This document shows, one piece after another, positions 26,015 through 34,950 of a stretch of 64,000 nt of DNA (the first letter of the stretch is position 1; the number at the start of each line of letters is the position of its first letter). This DNA is from Streptomyces chattanoogensis (GTDB taxonomy: Bacteria; Actinomycetota; Actinomycetes; Streptomycetales; Streptomycetaceae). A program made the position numbers and the translations under genes. Location of the stretch: positions 20,924-84,923 of the forward strand of contig NZ_LGKG01000159.1 in NCBI RefSeq assembly GCF_001294335.1. Direction: 5' to 3'. Below the pieces are notes generated by a model. It ran no database searches, had not been told where the DNA came from, and saw only the letters and a program-made list of their open reading frames with translations.

Positions 26015-27913
26015 ATGCCCATGGACGAAAGAACTCGGGCCGAAGTCGAGCGGGCGGAGGCGGCCCTCGTCGAGCACTATCCGCGGCTGGTGCGCCTCGG
26101 CTACCTCGTCCTGCCGCCGTCGATGGGCCGGCACCGGCGGGTCCTCGCCGCGCACGGCCTGGTCCAGCGGGCGCTGCCCCGGGCCGTCGGGCGCGGCCGG
26201 GGCGGCGGCGCCCTGCCGGCCCAGCGCGGCCCGGAGACCGCATCCGGCTACGACCTGGTACGGCTGCGCACCCTGCGGCTGGCGCTGTCGTACGAGCGCC
26301 GGCCCGTCCGGCCGCTGCCCGCCGTGCCCTTCGTCTGGGGGCTGCGGCTCTTCCCCCGGGCCGGCGGCGTCGATGAACTCGCCCTGGACCGGGCGCTGTC
26401 CGCCGTGCCCGCCCCCGTACGGGCCGCCGTCGGGCTGTGGCATCTGGAGGGGCTCGACCGGGAGTCGGCGCGCGCCGTCCTGGCGGCGGCCGGGGCCGAG
26501 GACCCGGGCGCGGCGCAGCGGGCGGCCGGGCAGCTGGACCGGGCCGTCGGGGCGGGCGCCGCGGCGCTGCTGAACTCGGGGGAGTTCGACCCCTGCACGG
26601 TGCAGACCCGGCCGACCGACCTGCTGCGCCGCCGCCAGCGGAGGCGGGTGGCGGTGGCCCTCGCGGCCGTCGTGGCGGCCGGCGCCGCGGTGGCCGCACT
26701 GGCGGGCGGCGACGGCGCCCGGCCGCGGCACGAGACCGTCGCGCAGCAGGCGCTGGACCCGGCCCGGCTGCTGCGTACCCCCAACGACCAGTGGGCCGAC
26801 ACCTCCCGGGTGGACTTCACCGCCTGGCCGCCGCGCGGCCGGCAGGCCGGCGACCGGGAGCTGCTGGGCCGGGCGCTACGGGTCTGGGCGGCGCCGCCCG
26901 ACGGCACACGGATCACCGCCTCCGCCGGGACCTCCACCAGGCCGCCGGACCAGCCGCCCCGGCTGCTCTACGCGGGCCTGATCGACAACGTCATGGTGGC
27001 CGTCTTCCACGACGGCGACCGCCTGGTGCGCTACGCCGAACCGGAGGACACCACCCCCACGCTGCACTTCGCACGGGTCGACGACGCGGACCTGACGACG
27101 GCGGGCGCGCTGGTGATCGGCCGCGGCAACGGCTGGATGCGCTATCTGATCGCGCCCTGGGTGTCGGCCGTCACCACCCGGGACCTGCTGGTACCGGACG
27201 CCCCCGAGCGCGGACTGCATCTCGCCCCGGACGGGGTCACCGACCGCATCCCGACGCCGCCCGGGGGCAGCGGCGGCTGCGGGAGCTGGCCGGTGGCCCG
27301 GCTGCACACCTCGGCGCGGATCGCCGACCACCCTGCCTTCCTGGTGACGGACCTCAACGATCTCGCCCCCGTCCATCTCACCCAGCTGCCCGCGGTGCCC
27401 GGCGCCGGCGGGCCCGGCGAGGTGACCGACGCCCCCGCGCTGCGGAGCTGGGCCCGCACCGCCTGCTCCCTGCGGTCGCTGCGCGGCGCCGGCGTACGGT
27501 CCGTCAACAACTGGGCGTACGCCGGGCAGCGCCTCCCGGAGAACGGCGGCAGCGCCACCTGGCTCTGCACCCGCGCCGACACCTGGAGCGGCCCCGGCCG
27601 GGTCACCGTGCAGTTCCAGCCACCCGCCGCACACCCGGCGGACCCCGGGCGGATCACCGGACGGGCCCTCAACACCGCCGCCTGCAGCCGTTTCGGGCGA
27701 CCGGTGGTCGGCCGGATCCACTGGCAGGCGAAGTCGGGGAAGGGGTACGTGCTCGCGGCGGGCAGCCCGGGCGTCGGCGGGATCGACGTCACGGGCGGAG
27801 TACGGGCCGGGGGCACGGCGCCCACGCTCGCCGTACCGGCGCCGCCGGGTGCACCGGCCGAGGTGTCGGGGCGGCTGGCGGACGGGGCGAGGGTGCGGGC
27901 GGTGGGGTCGTGA
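26015..27913 (+). CDS. Membrane-anchored protein with sigma-like N-terminus and extracytoplasmic domain
   Basis: 632 residues. Residues 1-200 are helical; a segment ALDRALSAVPAPVRAAVGLW followed by HLEGLDRESARAVLAAAGA resembles region 4 of ECF sigma factors. A single transmembrane helix follows (about 213-235, VAVALAAVVAAGAAVAALAGG), then about 390 extracytoplasmic residues with paired Cys (GGCGSW, TACSL, TWLCTR, TAACS). No known family is certain. ATG 26015 is taken; ATG 26021 is equally possible. Function unknown; sensing across the membrane is a guess from architecture. Confidence 0.75.
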   Translation: MPMDERTRAEVERAEAALVEHYPRLVRLGYLVLPPSMGRHRRVLAAHGLVQRALPRAVGRGRGGGALPAQRGPETASGYDLVRLRTLRLALSYERRPVRPLPAVPFVWGLRLFPRAGGVDELALDRALSAVPAPVRAAVGLWHLEGLDRESARAVLAAAGAEDPGAAQRAAGQLDRAVGAGAAALLNSGEFDPCTVQTRPTDLLRRRQRRRVAVALAAVVAAGAAVAALAGGDGARPRHETVAQQALDPARLLRTPNDQWADTSRVDFTAWPPRGRQAGDRELLGRALRVWAAPPDGTRITASAGTSTRPPDQPPRLLYAGLIDNVMVAVFHDGDRLVRYAEPEDTTPTLHFARVDDADLTTAGALVIGRGNGWMRYLIAPWVSAVTTRDLLVPDAPERGLHLAPDGVTDRIPTPPGGSGGCGSWPVARLHTSARIADHPAFLVTDLNDLAPVHLTQLPAVPGAGGPGEVTDAPALRSWARTACSLRSLRGAGVRSVNNWAYAGQRLPENGGSATWLCTRADTWSGPGRVTVQFQPPAAHPADPGRITGRALNTAACSRFGRPVVGRIHWQAKSGKGYVLAAGSPGVGGIDVTGGVRAGGTAPTLAVPAPPGAPAEVSGRLADGARVRAVGS

Positions 27914-27925
27914 GCGGTGCGCCCG

Positions 27926-28108
27926 CTACCAGAACAGCCACAGCATCATGGCGACGGGTGTCAGGACGCCCGCCGGCCCCGGCACCGGGAGCGCATGGCC
28001 GAGGATCTTGACGGCCCGGTTGCGCTGTGCCCGGCAGGCCGCGGAGCAGGTGAGGCAGACGATTCCGAAGGCCGGCAGCATCATGAAGGTCATCCCCAGC
28101 GCCCACAT
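27926..28108 (-). CDS. Small membrane protein (60 aa)
   Basis: Starts MWALGMTFMMLPAFGIVCLT and ends with a second hydrophobic helix (GVLTPVAMMLWLFW). Two predicted membrane helices flank a basic loop (RAQRNRAVK). ATG 28108 has AAGGGG 6 bp upstream; ATG 28114 is too close to it. Convergent with the 26015 gene with a 12-bp gap. Unknown function. Confidence 0.5.
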   Translation of the reverse strand: MWALGMTFMMLPAFGIVCLTCSAACRAQRNRAVKILGHALPVPGPAGVLTPVAMMLWLFW

Positions 28109-28284
28109 GGCCATCCCCTTTTCCCTGGTGGGCGGATTTTCCTGGTGGGCGGAAGGTGATGTGAGGCCGCCCGGGATTCCTGACAGAAGGTGTCGGGATT
28201 CGCTGTCAGGGTCGCGAGGTACGCAGCGGCACGGCGGCGTGGCACCGAGGGGTGCGACGGGCGCCCGAGGACGAGGAGTGGCGG

Positions 28285-29232
28285 ATGACGGGACACACGG
28301 GACCGGGCGAACGGCCCGCGACGGGGGACCTGACCGGCAAGGTGGCGCTGGTCGCCGGGGCGACGCGGGGCGCCGGGCGGGCGATGGCCGTGGAGCTGGG
28401 CCGGGCCGGTGCGCTGGTCTATGTCACCGGGCGGACGACCAGGGACCGGGTCAGCGAGGTCGGCCGGCCCACGGAGACCATCGAGCAGACCGCGGAGCTG
28501 GTGACCGCAGCGGGAGGCACCGGGATCGCCGTACCGACGGACCATCTGGAGCCGGCACAGGTCAAAGCCCTGACCGAGCGCATCGACCGGGAACAGGGGC
28601 GGCTGGACATCCTGGTCAACAGCGTCTGGGGCGGCGACCATCTGATCCAGTTCGACACCAAGGTGTGGGACCTGGACCTGGCCGGCGGGCTGCGGATGTT
28701 CCGGCTCGGCATCGACACCCACATCATCACCAGCCACTTCGCGCTGCCGCTGCTGATCCGGCGGCCCGGCGGGCTGGTGGTCGAGATGACCGACGGCACC
28801 GTGGAGTTCAACCGCACCTACCGCGACAGCCTCTGCTTCGACATCACCAAGAACGTCCCGCACCGGATCGCCTTCGGACTGGCCGGCGAACTGAAGGAGT
28901 ACGGCGGCACGGCGGTCTCGCTCACCCCGGGCTTCCTGCGGTCCGAGGAGATGCTGGACCACTTCGGGGTGACGGAGGAGAAGTGGCGCGACGCGGTGGC
29001 CAAGGAGCCGCACTTCGCCATCGCCGAGTCGCCCGCGCTGGTCGCCCGGGGCGTACGGGAGCTGGCCGCCGACCCGGACAAGGCGCGCTGGAGCGGGCAG
29101 TCGCTCTCCAGCGGCCGGCTGGCGAAGGAGTACGGCTTCACGGACGCGGACGGATCCCGGCCCGACGCTTTCGGCTACTTCGAAGAGGTGGTGTTCGGCG
29201 GGAAGGACGCCACGGCGGCGGACTACCGGTAG
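28285..29232 (+). CDS. SDR-family oxidoreductase with altered active site
   Basis: 315 residues. The cofactor site is clear (VALVAGATRGAGRAMAVEL, about 20-38). The usual NNAG is replaced by NSVWGG. The catalytic YxxxK position reads CFDITK, so the Tyr is Phe while Lys is kept; related actinobacterial SDRs have FYDLVK here. The enzyme may be inactive as a classical SDR or use another acid. ATG 28285 has GAGGAG 6 bp upstream. It converges on the WYL regulator. Confidence 0.85.
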   Translation: MTGHTGPGERPATGDLTGKVALVAGATRGAGRAMAVELGRAGALVYVTGRTTRDRVSEVGRPTETIEQTAELVTAAGGTGIAVPTDHLEPAQVKALTERIDREQGRLDILVNSVWGGDHLIQFDTKVWDLDLAGGLRMFRLGIDTHIITSHFALPLLIRRPGGLVVEMTDGTVEFNRTYRDSLCFDITKNVPHRIAFGLAGELKEYGGTAVSLTPGFLRSEEMLDHFGVTEEKWRDAVAKEPHFAIAESPALVARGVRELAADPDKARWSGQSLSSGRLAKEYGFTDADGSRPDAFGYFEEVVFGGKDATAADYR

Positions 29233-29247
29233 ACCCGGCGGCCGGGG

Positions 29248-30222
29248 CTACCCGTACAGCGCGGCGGTCCGGCGGGCGGCCGCCGCGAACCGCTCGCGCA
29301 GCCCGGCGGGCGCCAGCACCTCGCCCTCCGGGCCGAGCGCGAGCAGCTGGGAGTAGGCGACGTCGGCGGACTCCACGGCCAGGGTGACGGTCAGCAGCCC
29401 GTCCTCATCGGGCCCGCCCGCCGCCTCGGCCCCGGCTATCGCCTCCCGGGCGGCCGCGCGCTCGGTGACGTACGGCAGCTGGAGCACACCGCGCGAGGAG
29501 AGCCGGAGCACCACCTCCTCGCGCAGGAGCGAGCGGGCGAACTCCGCCGCCCGCTCGGCCCAGAACGCGGGGAGGTCGAACTCCTCGTCCCGGCGGAAGC
29601 GTTCCGCACCGGCTTCGGCGGCGACGAAGCGGTCCACCCGGTAGACCCGGCAGCTTCCGTCCACGCGCGCCGCCAGATACCAGACCCCCGCCTTCAGCAC
29701 GAGCCCGTACGGCTCCAGCTCCCGCCGCACCTCGGTGTCCTTGCGGGCGTAGCGGACGGTCAGCCGGCGGTCGTCCCAGACCGCGTCGGCGACGGCGGGC
29801 AGCAGGGCGGGGGTCTCGGGCTCCTGATACCAGCCGGGGGCGTCGAGATGGAAGCGCTGGGCGGCGCCCGACGCGGCGTCCCGCAGCTCGGGCAGCAGGG
29901 CGGCGGAGACCTTGAGGCGGGCGGCGGAGGCGGCGTCGGCGAGGCCCATCTCGCGCAGTGCGCAGGGCACTCCGGACAGGAAGAGCGCCTCCGCCTCGCT
30001 GCGGCCCAGGCCGGTGAGGCGGGTGCGGTAGCCGCCGACCAGGCGGTAGCCGCCGGCCCGCCCGCGGTCGGCGTAGACGGGCACACCGGCCTCGGAGAGC
30101 GAGAGGACGTCCCGGGCGACCGTGCGCTCGGAGACCTCCAGCTCGCGCGCCAGCTCGCCGGCCGTCATCGACGGCCGCGACTGGAGCAGCAACACCATCT
30201 TGATCAGCCGGGCAGCGCGCAT
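29248..30222 (-). CDS. YafY-type HTH-WYL transcriptional regulator
   Basis: 324 residues. N-terminal DeoR-like HTH (MTAGELARELEVSERTVARD, residues 19-38) and a WYL domain with KAGVWYLAARVDG followed by VYRVDRF. WYL regulators respond to nucleotides, DNA ends or small ligands. Start codon at 30222 matches the family's usual MRAxRL beginning. An IS hairpin begins only 28 bp upstream, so its original promoter was probably displaced. Confidence 0.92.
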   Translation of the reverse strand: MRAARLIKMVLLLQSRPSMTAGELARELEVSERTVARDVLSLSEAGVPVYADRGRAGGYRLVGGYRTRLTGLGRSEAEALFLSGVPCALREMGLADAASAARLKVSAALLPELRDAASGAAQRFHLDAPGWYQEPETPALLPAVADAVWDDRRLTVRYARKDTEVRRELEPYGLVLKAGVWYLAARVDGSCRVYRVDRFVAAEAGAERFRRDEEFDLPAFWAERAAEFARSLLREEVVLRLSSRGVLQLPYVTERAAAREAIAGAEAAGGPDEDGLLTVTLAVESADVAYSQLLALGPEGEVLAPAGLRERFAAAARRTAALYG

Positions 30223-30249
30223 GCCTTCATCAGGTCTCCTTCGTGGATA

Positions 30250-30269
30250 CCCCCGGCTTCAGCCGGGGG
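30250..30269 (+). repeat. Left-end hairpin of the IS element
   Basis: A 9-bp stem with a 2-nt loop. Subterminal hairpins of this kind are the recognition sites for single-strand transposition in the IS200/IS605 family. Confidence 0.65.
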
Positions 30270-30412
30270 AGGAAGCGAAGCTCCCGCGGAAGCGGGGCAG
30301 GGAAAGCCGATTCGACGACAGGGTGGATCGGCGTACACCAAAACCGCTGGTGAGGGACACCGTACAGAGCATTCGGTCTCAACTGTCAGTCCCCCCAGGT
30401 AGGTTCGGATGC

Positions 30413-31585
30413 ATGACGACAGAAGCGACCACGGAGGTGACCGGTCATTGCCGGTACACCTACCGTCTGCGCGTGTCGTCCACGGCCCGCACGGCTCTTG
30501 AGGCGGAGTGGGACCGGTTGCGCTGGGTTTGGAATGAGTGCGTCGCCAAGTCCAAGGCTGTCCATGAGCACAACCGGGCGACCGGCGAGAAGGCCACGTG
30601 TGGGCCGGTGCAGCTTGCGGCGATGCTGACGGAGGCCCGCGCCCGTACCCCGTGGCTGCGGGAGGGCGCCTGTGTTCCTCAGCAGCAGTTGATACGCGAC
30701 TTCGGCAAGTCCCGTGCGAAGGCGCTGGGGGACATCAAGGCCCGGTTGCCGATGCGGCAGCGTGCCGGGTTGCCGAAGTTCAAGAAGAAGCGCGAGGCGC
30801 TGCCCACCCTCGAATACACCCGGCGTGGCTTCCGCCTCAAAGACGGCCATCTGCACCTCGCGGGCGGGATCGTCATGCGCCCGGTGTGGTCGCGGGAACT
30901 GCCCAAGCCCCCGTCCAGCGTGCGCGTGTACCGCGATGCGGTCGGGCACTGGTGGGCGTCGTTCGTCGTGTCCACCGTGACCGAAGAGCTTCCCGCGACC
31001 GGCCGTGTGATCGGTATCGACTGGGGCGTGAAGGAGACCGCGACCACCACCAGCGACGCCCACGACCTTGCCCACCCCCGGCACGGCAAGGCGGCGGCGC
31101 AGAAACTCGCGAAGTACCAGCGGATGATGGCCCGGCGCCGTCCGGCGAAGGGCCAGGCCGGATCGAAGGGCTACCGCGAAGCGAAGCGCCAGACTGCGAA
31201 GCTGCACCGCAAGGTTGCGGCCCAGCGGACCGACGCCGGCCGAAAGTGGGCCAAGCGCGTGGTCCGTGACCACGACGCTTTGGCCGTGGAGGACTTCAAG
31301 CCGAAGTTCCTCGCGAAGTCGACCATGGCGAGGAAGGCCGCCGACGCCGCGATCGGCGCGACCAAGGCGGCGCTTGTCGAGATGGCCAGGAAGCACGGCC
31401 GGACCGTGCACCTGGTCCACCCCGCGCACACCACGATGGACTGTGCGCAGTGCGGAGCGAGAGCCAAGCACGCACTTCCCCTTTCCGAAAGGACGTATAC
31501 CTGCACCGCGTGCGGGTTCGTGTCGCCCCGCGACAAGAACTCCGCCCGCGTGATGCTGGTCCGGGCTGGTCTTCAACCCGGCTAG
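30413..31585 (+). CDS. tnpB: RNA-guided nuclease TnpB (IS605 OrfB)
   Basis: 390 residues. The RuvC-like active site is complete: Asp in GIDWGVKE (about 202), Glu in ALAVEDF (about 288), Asp in DKNSARV (about 376). The zinc ribbon CAQC ... CTAC lies between the last two. TnpB cuts DNA guided by an RNA made from the element's right end, favouring element retention. ATG 30413 follows AGGTAGG; a long in-frame upstream extension runs antisense through the WYL gene and is not coding. Confidence 0.93.
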   Translation: MTTEATTEVTGHCRYTYRLRVSSTARTALEAEWDRLRWVWNECVAKSKAVHEHNRATGEKATCGPVQLAAMLTEARARTPWLREGACVPQQQLIRDFGKSRAKALGDIKARLPMRQRAGLPKFKKKREALPTLEYTRRGFRLKDGHLHLAGGIVMRPVWSRELPKPPSSVRVYRDAVGHWWASFVVSTVTEELPATGRVIGIDWGVKETATTTSDAHDLAHPRHGKAAAQKLAKYQRMMARRRPAKGQAGSKGYREAKRQTAKLHRKVAAQRTDAGRKWAKRVVRDHDALAVEDFKPKFLAKSTMARKAADAAIGATKAALVEMARKHGRTVHLVHPAHTTMDCAQCGARAKHALPLSERTYTCTACGFVSPRDKNSARVMLVRAGLQPG

Positions 31586-31661
31586 TGCTGATCGTGTAAG
31601 ACCTGCACCTCCGCTGGGGGCAGGCGACGTGAGCTAGGAATCCCCCTCGTTTACGAGGGGG
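31440..31661 (+). ncRNA. Candidate omega (right-end) RNA of TnpB
   Basis: By analogy with characterised IS605 elements, the guide RNA scaffold overlaps the tnpB 3' end and stops at the right end; the guide would begin just after 31661. The last 75 bp between stop codon and hairpin are structured and not coding. Borders are guesses. Confidence 0.35.
31642..31661 (+). repeat. Right-end hairpin of the IS element
   Basis: CCCCCTCG (31642-31649), loop TTTA, CGAGGGGG (31654-31661), followed by AGGAGTCAAG. Confidence 0.65.
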
Positions 31662-31810
31662 AGGAGTCAAGATGCCGGGCCCCACTGACAGCGCCCGCGG
31701 CCGATGCCGGACGCCCCCACGGACCCGGCCGATGACCAGGCCGACGTCCCGACCGACGGACCAGCGTCCCGATCGACGACCAGGCCAAACGTCCAGACCA
31801 ACGACTGCAC

Positions 31811-31839
31811 CCGCCCACCCCCCGAAGGGGGGTGGGCGG
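31811..31839. terminator. 13-bp hairpin downstream of aceE
   Basis: CCGCCCACCCCCC (31811-31823) pairs with 31827-31839 across a GAA loop. It lies 225 bp after the aceE stop and faces the IS element. Region 31662-32064 holds this, the tandem repeats and a second hairpin, but no gene that I can support. Confidence 0.6.
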
Positions 31840-31904
31840 CGGGGAAACAAGGAAGCGGTGGGCGGCGGGGAAACCAAAGAAGCGGTGGGCGGCGGGAAAA
31901 GCGG
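31831..31904 (+). repeat. Three tandem 26-27-bp repeats
   Basis: The unit starting GGTGGGCGGCGGGGAAAC occurs at 31831-31856 and 31857-31883, with a shorter third copy from 31884. The first copy overlaps the right arm of the hairpin at 31827-31839. Confidence 0.65.
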
Positions 31905-31950
31905 AACCGGCCCGGCCGAGTCAGGGCATGGCCGGCCGGGCCGGTGGGTT

Positions 31951-31994
31951 CCCGTGCGGAGGCTCCGGGCGCGGGAAGGTCGCCTCCGCACGGG
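31951..31994 (-). terminator. aceE-proximal terminator hairpin
   Basis: CCCGTGCGGAGGC (31951-31963) pairs with 31982-31994 across an 18-nt loop, 70 bp after the aceE stop codon. Confidence 0.6.
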
Positions 31995-32064
31995 AGTTGA
32001 GGGAGGACCCGGCGAAGGGGCCCTCAGGTGCGGGCGGCCCTCCCGGTGCCGCCCGCCCCGGGTC

Positions 32065-34740
32065 TCACAGCCCGTACCGCTGCCGGGCCTCCTTGACCGT
32101 CTCGGGCTTGACCTCGCCCCGGCGTGCCAGTGCGGCCAGCGTCTGGACGACCACCGACTGCGCGTCCACGCCGAAGTGCCGGCGGGCCGCCTCGCGGGTG
32201 TCGGAGAGGCCGAAGCCGTCCGTGCCGATGGAGACCCAGTCCTGCTCGACCCAGGGGGCGATCTGGTCCGGGACGGCCCGCATCCAGTCGCTGACCGCGA
32301 CGACCGGGCCGGGGGCGCCGGCCAGCGCACGGGTCACGTACGGGATGCGGTCCTCGCCGTCGAGGCGGGCGGCGTCGCACGCGAGGGCGTCGCGGCGCAG
32401 CTCGCCCCAGGAGGTCGCGGACCAGACGTCGGCGGCCACGCCCCAGTCGGCGGCCAGCAACTCCTGCGCCTCCAGGGCCCAGTGGATCGCGGTGCCGGAG
32501 GCCAGCAGCTGGGTCCGCGGCGTCTCGGAGGTCGCGCCGGCGGCCTCCTTGAAGCGGTAGAGGCCCTTGAGGATGCCCTCCTCGACGCCCTCGGGCATGG
32601 CGGGCTGCACTTTGGGCTCGTTGTAGACCGTGAGGTAGTAGAAGACGTTCGAGTCCTCGCCGGGGGCGGTCTCGCCGTACATCCGGCGCAGACCGTCCTT
32701 GACGATCACCGCGATCTCGTAGGCGAAGGCCGGGTCGTAGTTGAGCGACGCCGGGTTCGTGGACGCGATCAGGTGCGAGTGGCCGTCGGCGTGCTGCAGG
32801 CCCTCACCGGTCAGGGTCGTACGGCCCGCGGTGGCGCCGACGATGAAGCCCTTGCCGAGCTGGTCGGCGAGCTGCCACATCTGGTCGGCGGTGCGCTGCC
32901 AGCCGAACATCGAGTAGAAGATGTAGAAGGGGATCATCGGCTCGCCGTGGGTCGCGTACGACGTGGCGGCGGCGATGAAGTCGGCCATGGCGCCGGCCTC
33001 GGTGATCCCCTCGTTGAGGATCTGGCCGTCGGTGGCCTCCTTGTAGTACATCAGCTGGTCGCGGTCGACCGGCTCGTACGTCTGGCCCTTCGGCGAGTAG
33101 ATGCCGGCCGACGGGAACAGCGACTCCATACCGAAGGTACGGGCCTCGTCGGGGACGATCGGCACCCAGCGCCGGCCGGTCTCCTTGTCCCGCATCAGGT
33201 CCTTGGCGAGGCGGACGAAGGCCATGGTGGTGGCCATCTCCTGCTTGCCGGAGCCCTTGTGGAGGGCCTTGAAGGCGCGCTCCTCGGGCTGCGGCAGCGC
33301 GGCCGAGGCGTGCAGGCGGCGGGCCGGGGCCGGACCGCCGAGCGCGGCGCGGCGCTCCTGGAGGTAGCGGACCTCGGGGGAGTCGGCTCCCGGGTGGCCG
33401 TAGGGCACCAGGTCCTCGTCCAGCCTGGAGTCCGGGATGGGAAGGTCGAGCAGGTCGCGCATGGCGCGGAACTCCTTGCCCGAGAGCTTCTTCATCTGGT
33501 GGTTGGCGTTCTTGGACTCGAAGCCGGGGCCGAGGGTGTAGCCCTTGACGGTCTGGGCGAGGATCACGGTCGGCGCGCCCTTGAAGCCCACCGCCGCCTT
33601 GTACGCCGCGTACACCTTGCGGGCCTCGTGGCCGCCGCGGGAGGTGTGGAAGCACTCGGCGATCTTCGCGTCGGTCAGCACCTTCGCCATCTCGGCGAGG
33701 GCCGGCTCGGCGCCGAAGAAGTGCTCGCGGACGTAGGCGACATCGCGGGTGGCGTACGTCTGGAACTGGGCGTCCGGGACCTGGCGCAGCCGGCGGACCA
33801 GCGCGCCCGTGGTGTCGAGCTGGAACAGCTCGTCCCAGGCGGAGCCCCACAGCGACTTGACGACGTTCCAGCCGGCCGCGCGGAACTGCGACTCCAGCTC
33901 CTGAACGATCTTGAAGTTGGCGCGGACCGGACCGTCGAGGCGCTGCAGGTTGCAGTTGATGACGAAGGTCAGGTTGTCCAGGCCCTCCCGGCCGGCCAGC
34001 GCGAGGGCGGCGGTCGACTCGGGCTCGTCCATCTCGCCGTCGCCCAGGAACGCCCAGACGTGCGAGTTGGCGGTGTCCTTGATGCCGCGGCCCTGGAGGT
34101 AGCGGTTGAAGCGGGCCTGGTAGATCGCCGACAGCGGGCCGAGGCCCATGGAGACGGTCGGGAACTCCCACAGCCACGGCAGCCGCCGCGGGTGCGGGTA
34201 GGAGGGCAGGCCCTTGCCGCCGGACTCCTGGCGGAAGTGGTCGAGGTGGTCCTCGGTGAGGCGGCCGTCGAGGAAGGCGCGGGCGTAGATGCCGGGCGAG
34301 GCGTGGCCCTGGATGTAGAGCTGGTCGCCGCTGCCGTCGCCCTCCTTGCCGCGGAAGAAGTGGTTGAAGCCGGTCTCGTACAGCCAGGCCGCGGACGCGA
34401 ACGTCGCGATATGGCCGCCGACGCCGAACCGCGAGCCGCGCGTCACCATGGCGGCGGCGTTCCAGCGGTTCCAGGCGGTGATCCGGGCCTCCATCGCCGG
34501 GTCGCCGGGGAAGGCGGGCTCGGCGGAGGTCGGGATGGTGTTGACGTAGTCCGTCTCCAGGGGCGCGAGCCCGGGGGCACCGTTGTGCTCCAGGGCGCGG
34601 CGCATCAGATACGTCGCGCGGTGCGGGCCCGCGGCCCTGGTGACGGCGTCAAGGGATGCGCGCCACTCGGCGGTCTCCTCGGGGTCCCGGTCCGGGAGCT
34701 GGTCGAGCTGGCTGTACGGCAGGCGTACGGGTTCGGGCAT
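32065..34740 (-). CDS. aceE: Pyruvate dehydrogenase E1 component (homodimeric)
   Basis: 891 residues, the size of homodimeric E1. Decarboxylates pyruvate with thiamine diphosphate and passes acetyl to E2 lipoyl groups. The ThDP motif is [12 protein letters not shown] ... [14 protein letters not shown] (about 228-268); the loop around [14 protein letters not shown] and the C-terminal transketolase-type domain are intact. ATG 34740 follows GGAAAGGGG. It is downstream of a GntR regulator on the same strand but separated from it by a T-run terminator and a palindromic operator, so it has its own controlled promoter. Confidence 0.97.
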   Translation of the reverse strand: MPEPVRLPYSQLDQLPDRDPEETAEWRASLDAVTRAAGPHRATYLMRRALEHNGAPGLAPLETDYVNTIPTSAEPAFPGDPAMEARITAWNRWNAAAMVTRGSRFGVGGHIATFASAAWLYETGFNHFFRGKEGDGSGDQLYIQGHASPGIYARAFLDGRLTEDHLDHFRQESGGKGLPSYPHPRRLPWLWEFPTVSMGLGPLSAIYQARFNRYLQGRGIKDTANSHVWAFLGDGEMDEPESTAALALAGREGLDNLTFVINCNLQRLDGPVRANFKIVQELESQFRAAGWNVVKSLWGSAWDELFQLDTTGALVRRLRQVPDAQFQTYATRDVAYVREHFFGAEPALAEMAKVLTDAKIAECFHTSRGGHEARKVYAAYKAAVGFKGAPTVILAQTVKGYTLGPGFESKNANHQMKKLSGKEFRAMRDLLDLPIPDSRLDEDLVPYGHPGADSPEVRYLQERRAALGGPAPARRLHASAALPQPEERAFKALHKGSGKQEMATTMAFVRLAKDLMRDKETGRRWVPIVPDEARTFGMESLFPSAGIYSPKGQTYEPVDRDQLMYYKEATDGQILNEGITEAGAMADFIAAATSYATHGEPMIPFYIFYSMFGWQRTADQMWQLADQLGKGFIVGATAGRTTLTGEGLQHADGHSHLIASTNPASLNYDPAFAYEIAVIVKDGLRRMYGETAPGEDSNVFYYLTVYNEPKVQPAMPEGVEEGILKGLYRFKEAAGATSETPRTQLLASGTAIHWALEAQELLAADWGVAADVWSATSWGELRRDALACDAARLDGEDRIPYVTRALAGAPGPVVAVSDWMRAVPDQIAPWVEQDWVSIGTDGFGLSDTREAARRHFGVDAQSVVVQTLAALARRGEVKPETVKEARQRYGL

Positions 34741-34830
34741 GGGTGGCCCCTTTCCGGACGGTGGGTGCGGGAGTGCGAGTGGTGCTTGGCAGGCAGGGGT
34801 GTCGCGCCCCGACGGAAGACGATACGCCCC

Positions 34831-34847
34831 TGATCGATGATCGATCA
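34831..34847. promoter_or_regulatory. Palindromic operator upstream of aceE
   Basis: TGATCGAT-G-ATCGATCA is a perfect 17-bp palindrome 91 bp upstream of the aceE ATG. FCD-type GntR regulators bind short dyads of this size, and one is encoded next door, so it is probably that regulator's site. Confidence 0.6.
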
Positions 34848-34875
34848 ACGCTGCGCGAGGGAGAAACCGCAGGTC

Positions 34876-34910
34876 GGCACCGCGTGCCGCACAAATCGGC
34901 ACGCGGTGCC
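34876..34910. terminator. 14-bp hairpin between GntR terminator and aceE promoter
   Basis: GGCACCGCGTGCCG (34876-34889) pairs with 34897-34910 across a 7-nt loop. It lies right after the GntR terminator and may reinforce it, or act as a second protein-binding dyad. Confidence 0.45.
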
Positions 34911-34914
34911 ATAG

Positions 34915-34938
34915 AAAAAACGGGGCCCGAAGGCCCCG
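34915..34938 (-). terminator. Intrinsic terminator of the GntR gene
   Basis: Stem CGGGGCC (34921-34927) with GGCCCCG (34932-34938), tetraloop CGAA, followed on the minus strand by six T residues. Begins 13 bp after the GntR stop codon. Confidence 0.8.
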
Positions 34939-34950
34939 TCGGCACGCCCC

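Larger units (their letters stand above)
30250..31661 (+). mobile_element. TnpB-only IS200/IS605-type element
   Basis: The left end hairpin (CCCCCGGCT 30250-30258 with AGCCGGGGG 30261-30269) and the right end hairpin (31642-31649 with 31654-31661) bracket a single tnpB. Both hairpins are followed by AGGA. There is no Y1 transposase TnpA, so it depends on one in trans. Exact outer borders may lie a few bases further out. Confidence 0.75.

Noticed and set aside
31672..34833. Plus-strand open frame of 1053 codons opposite aceE
   Set aside because: Mirror of the aceE codon pattern; aceE is unmistakable on the other strand.
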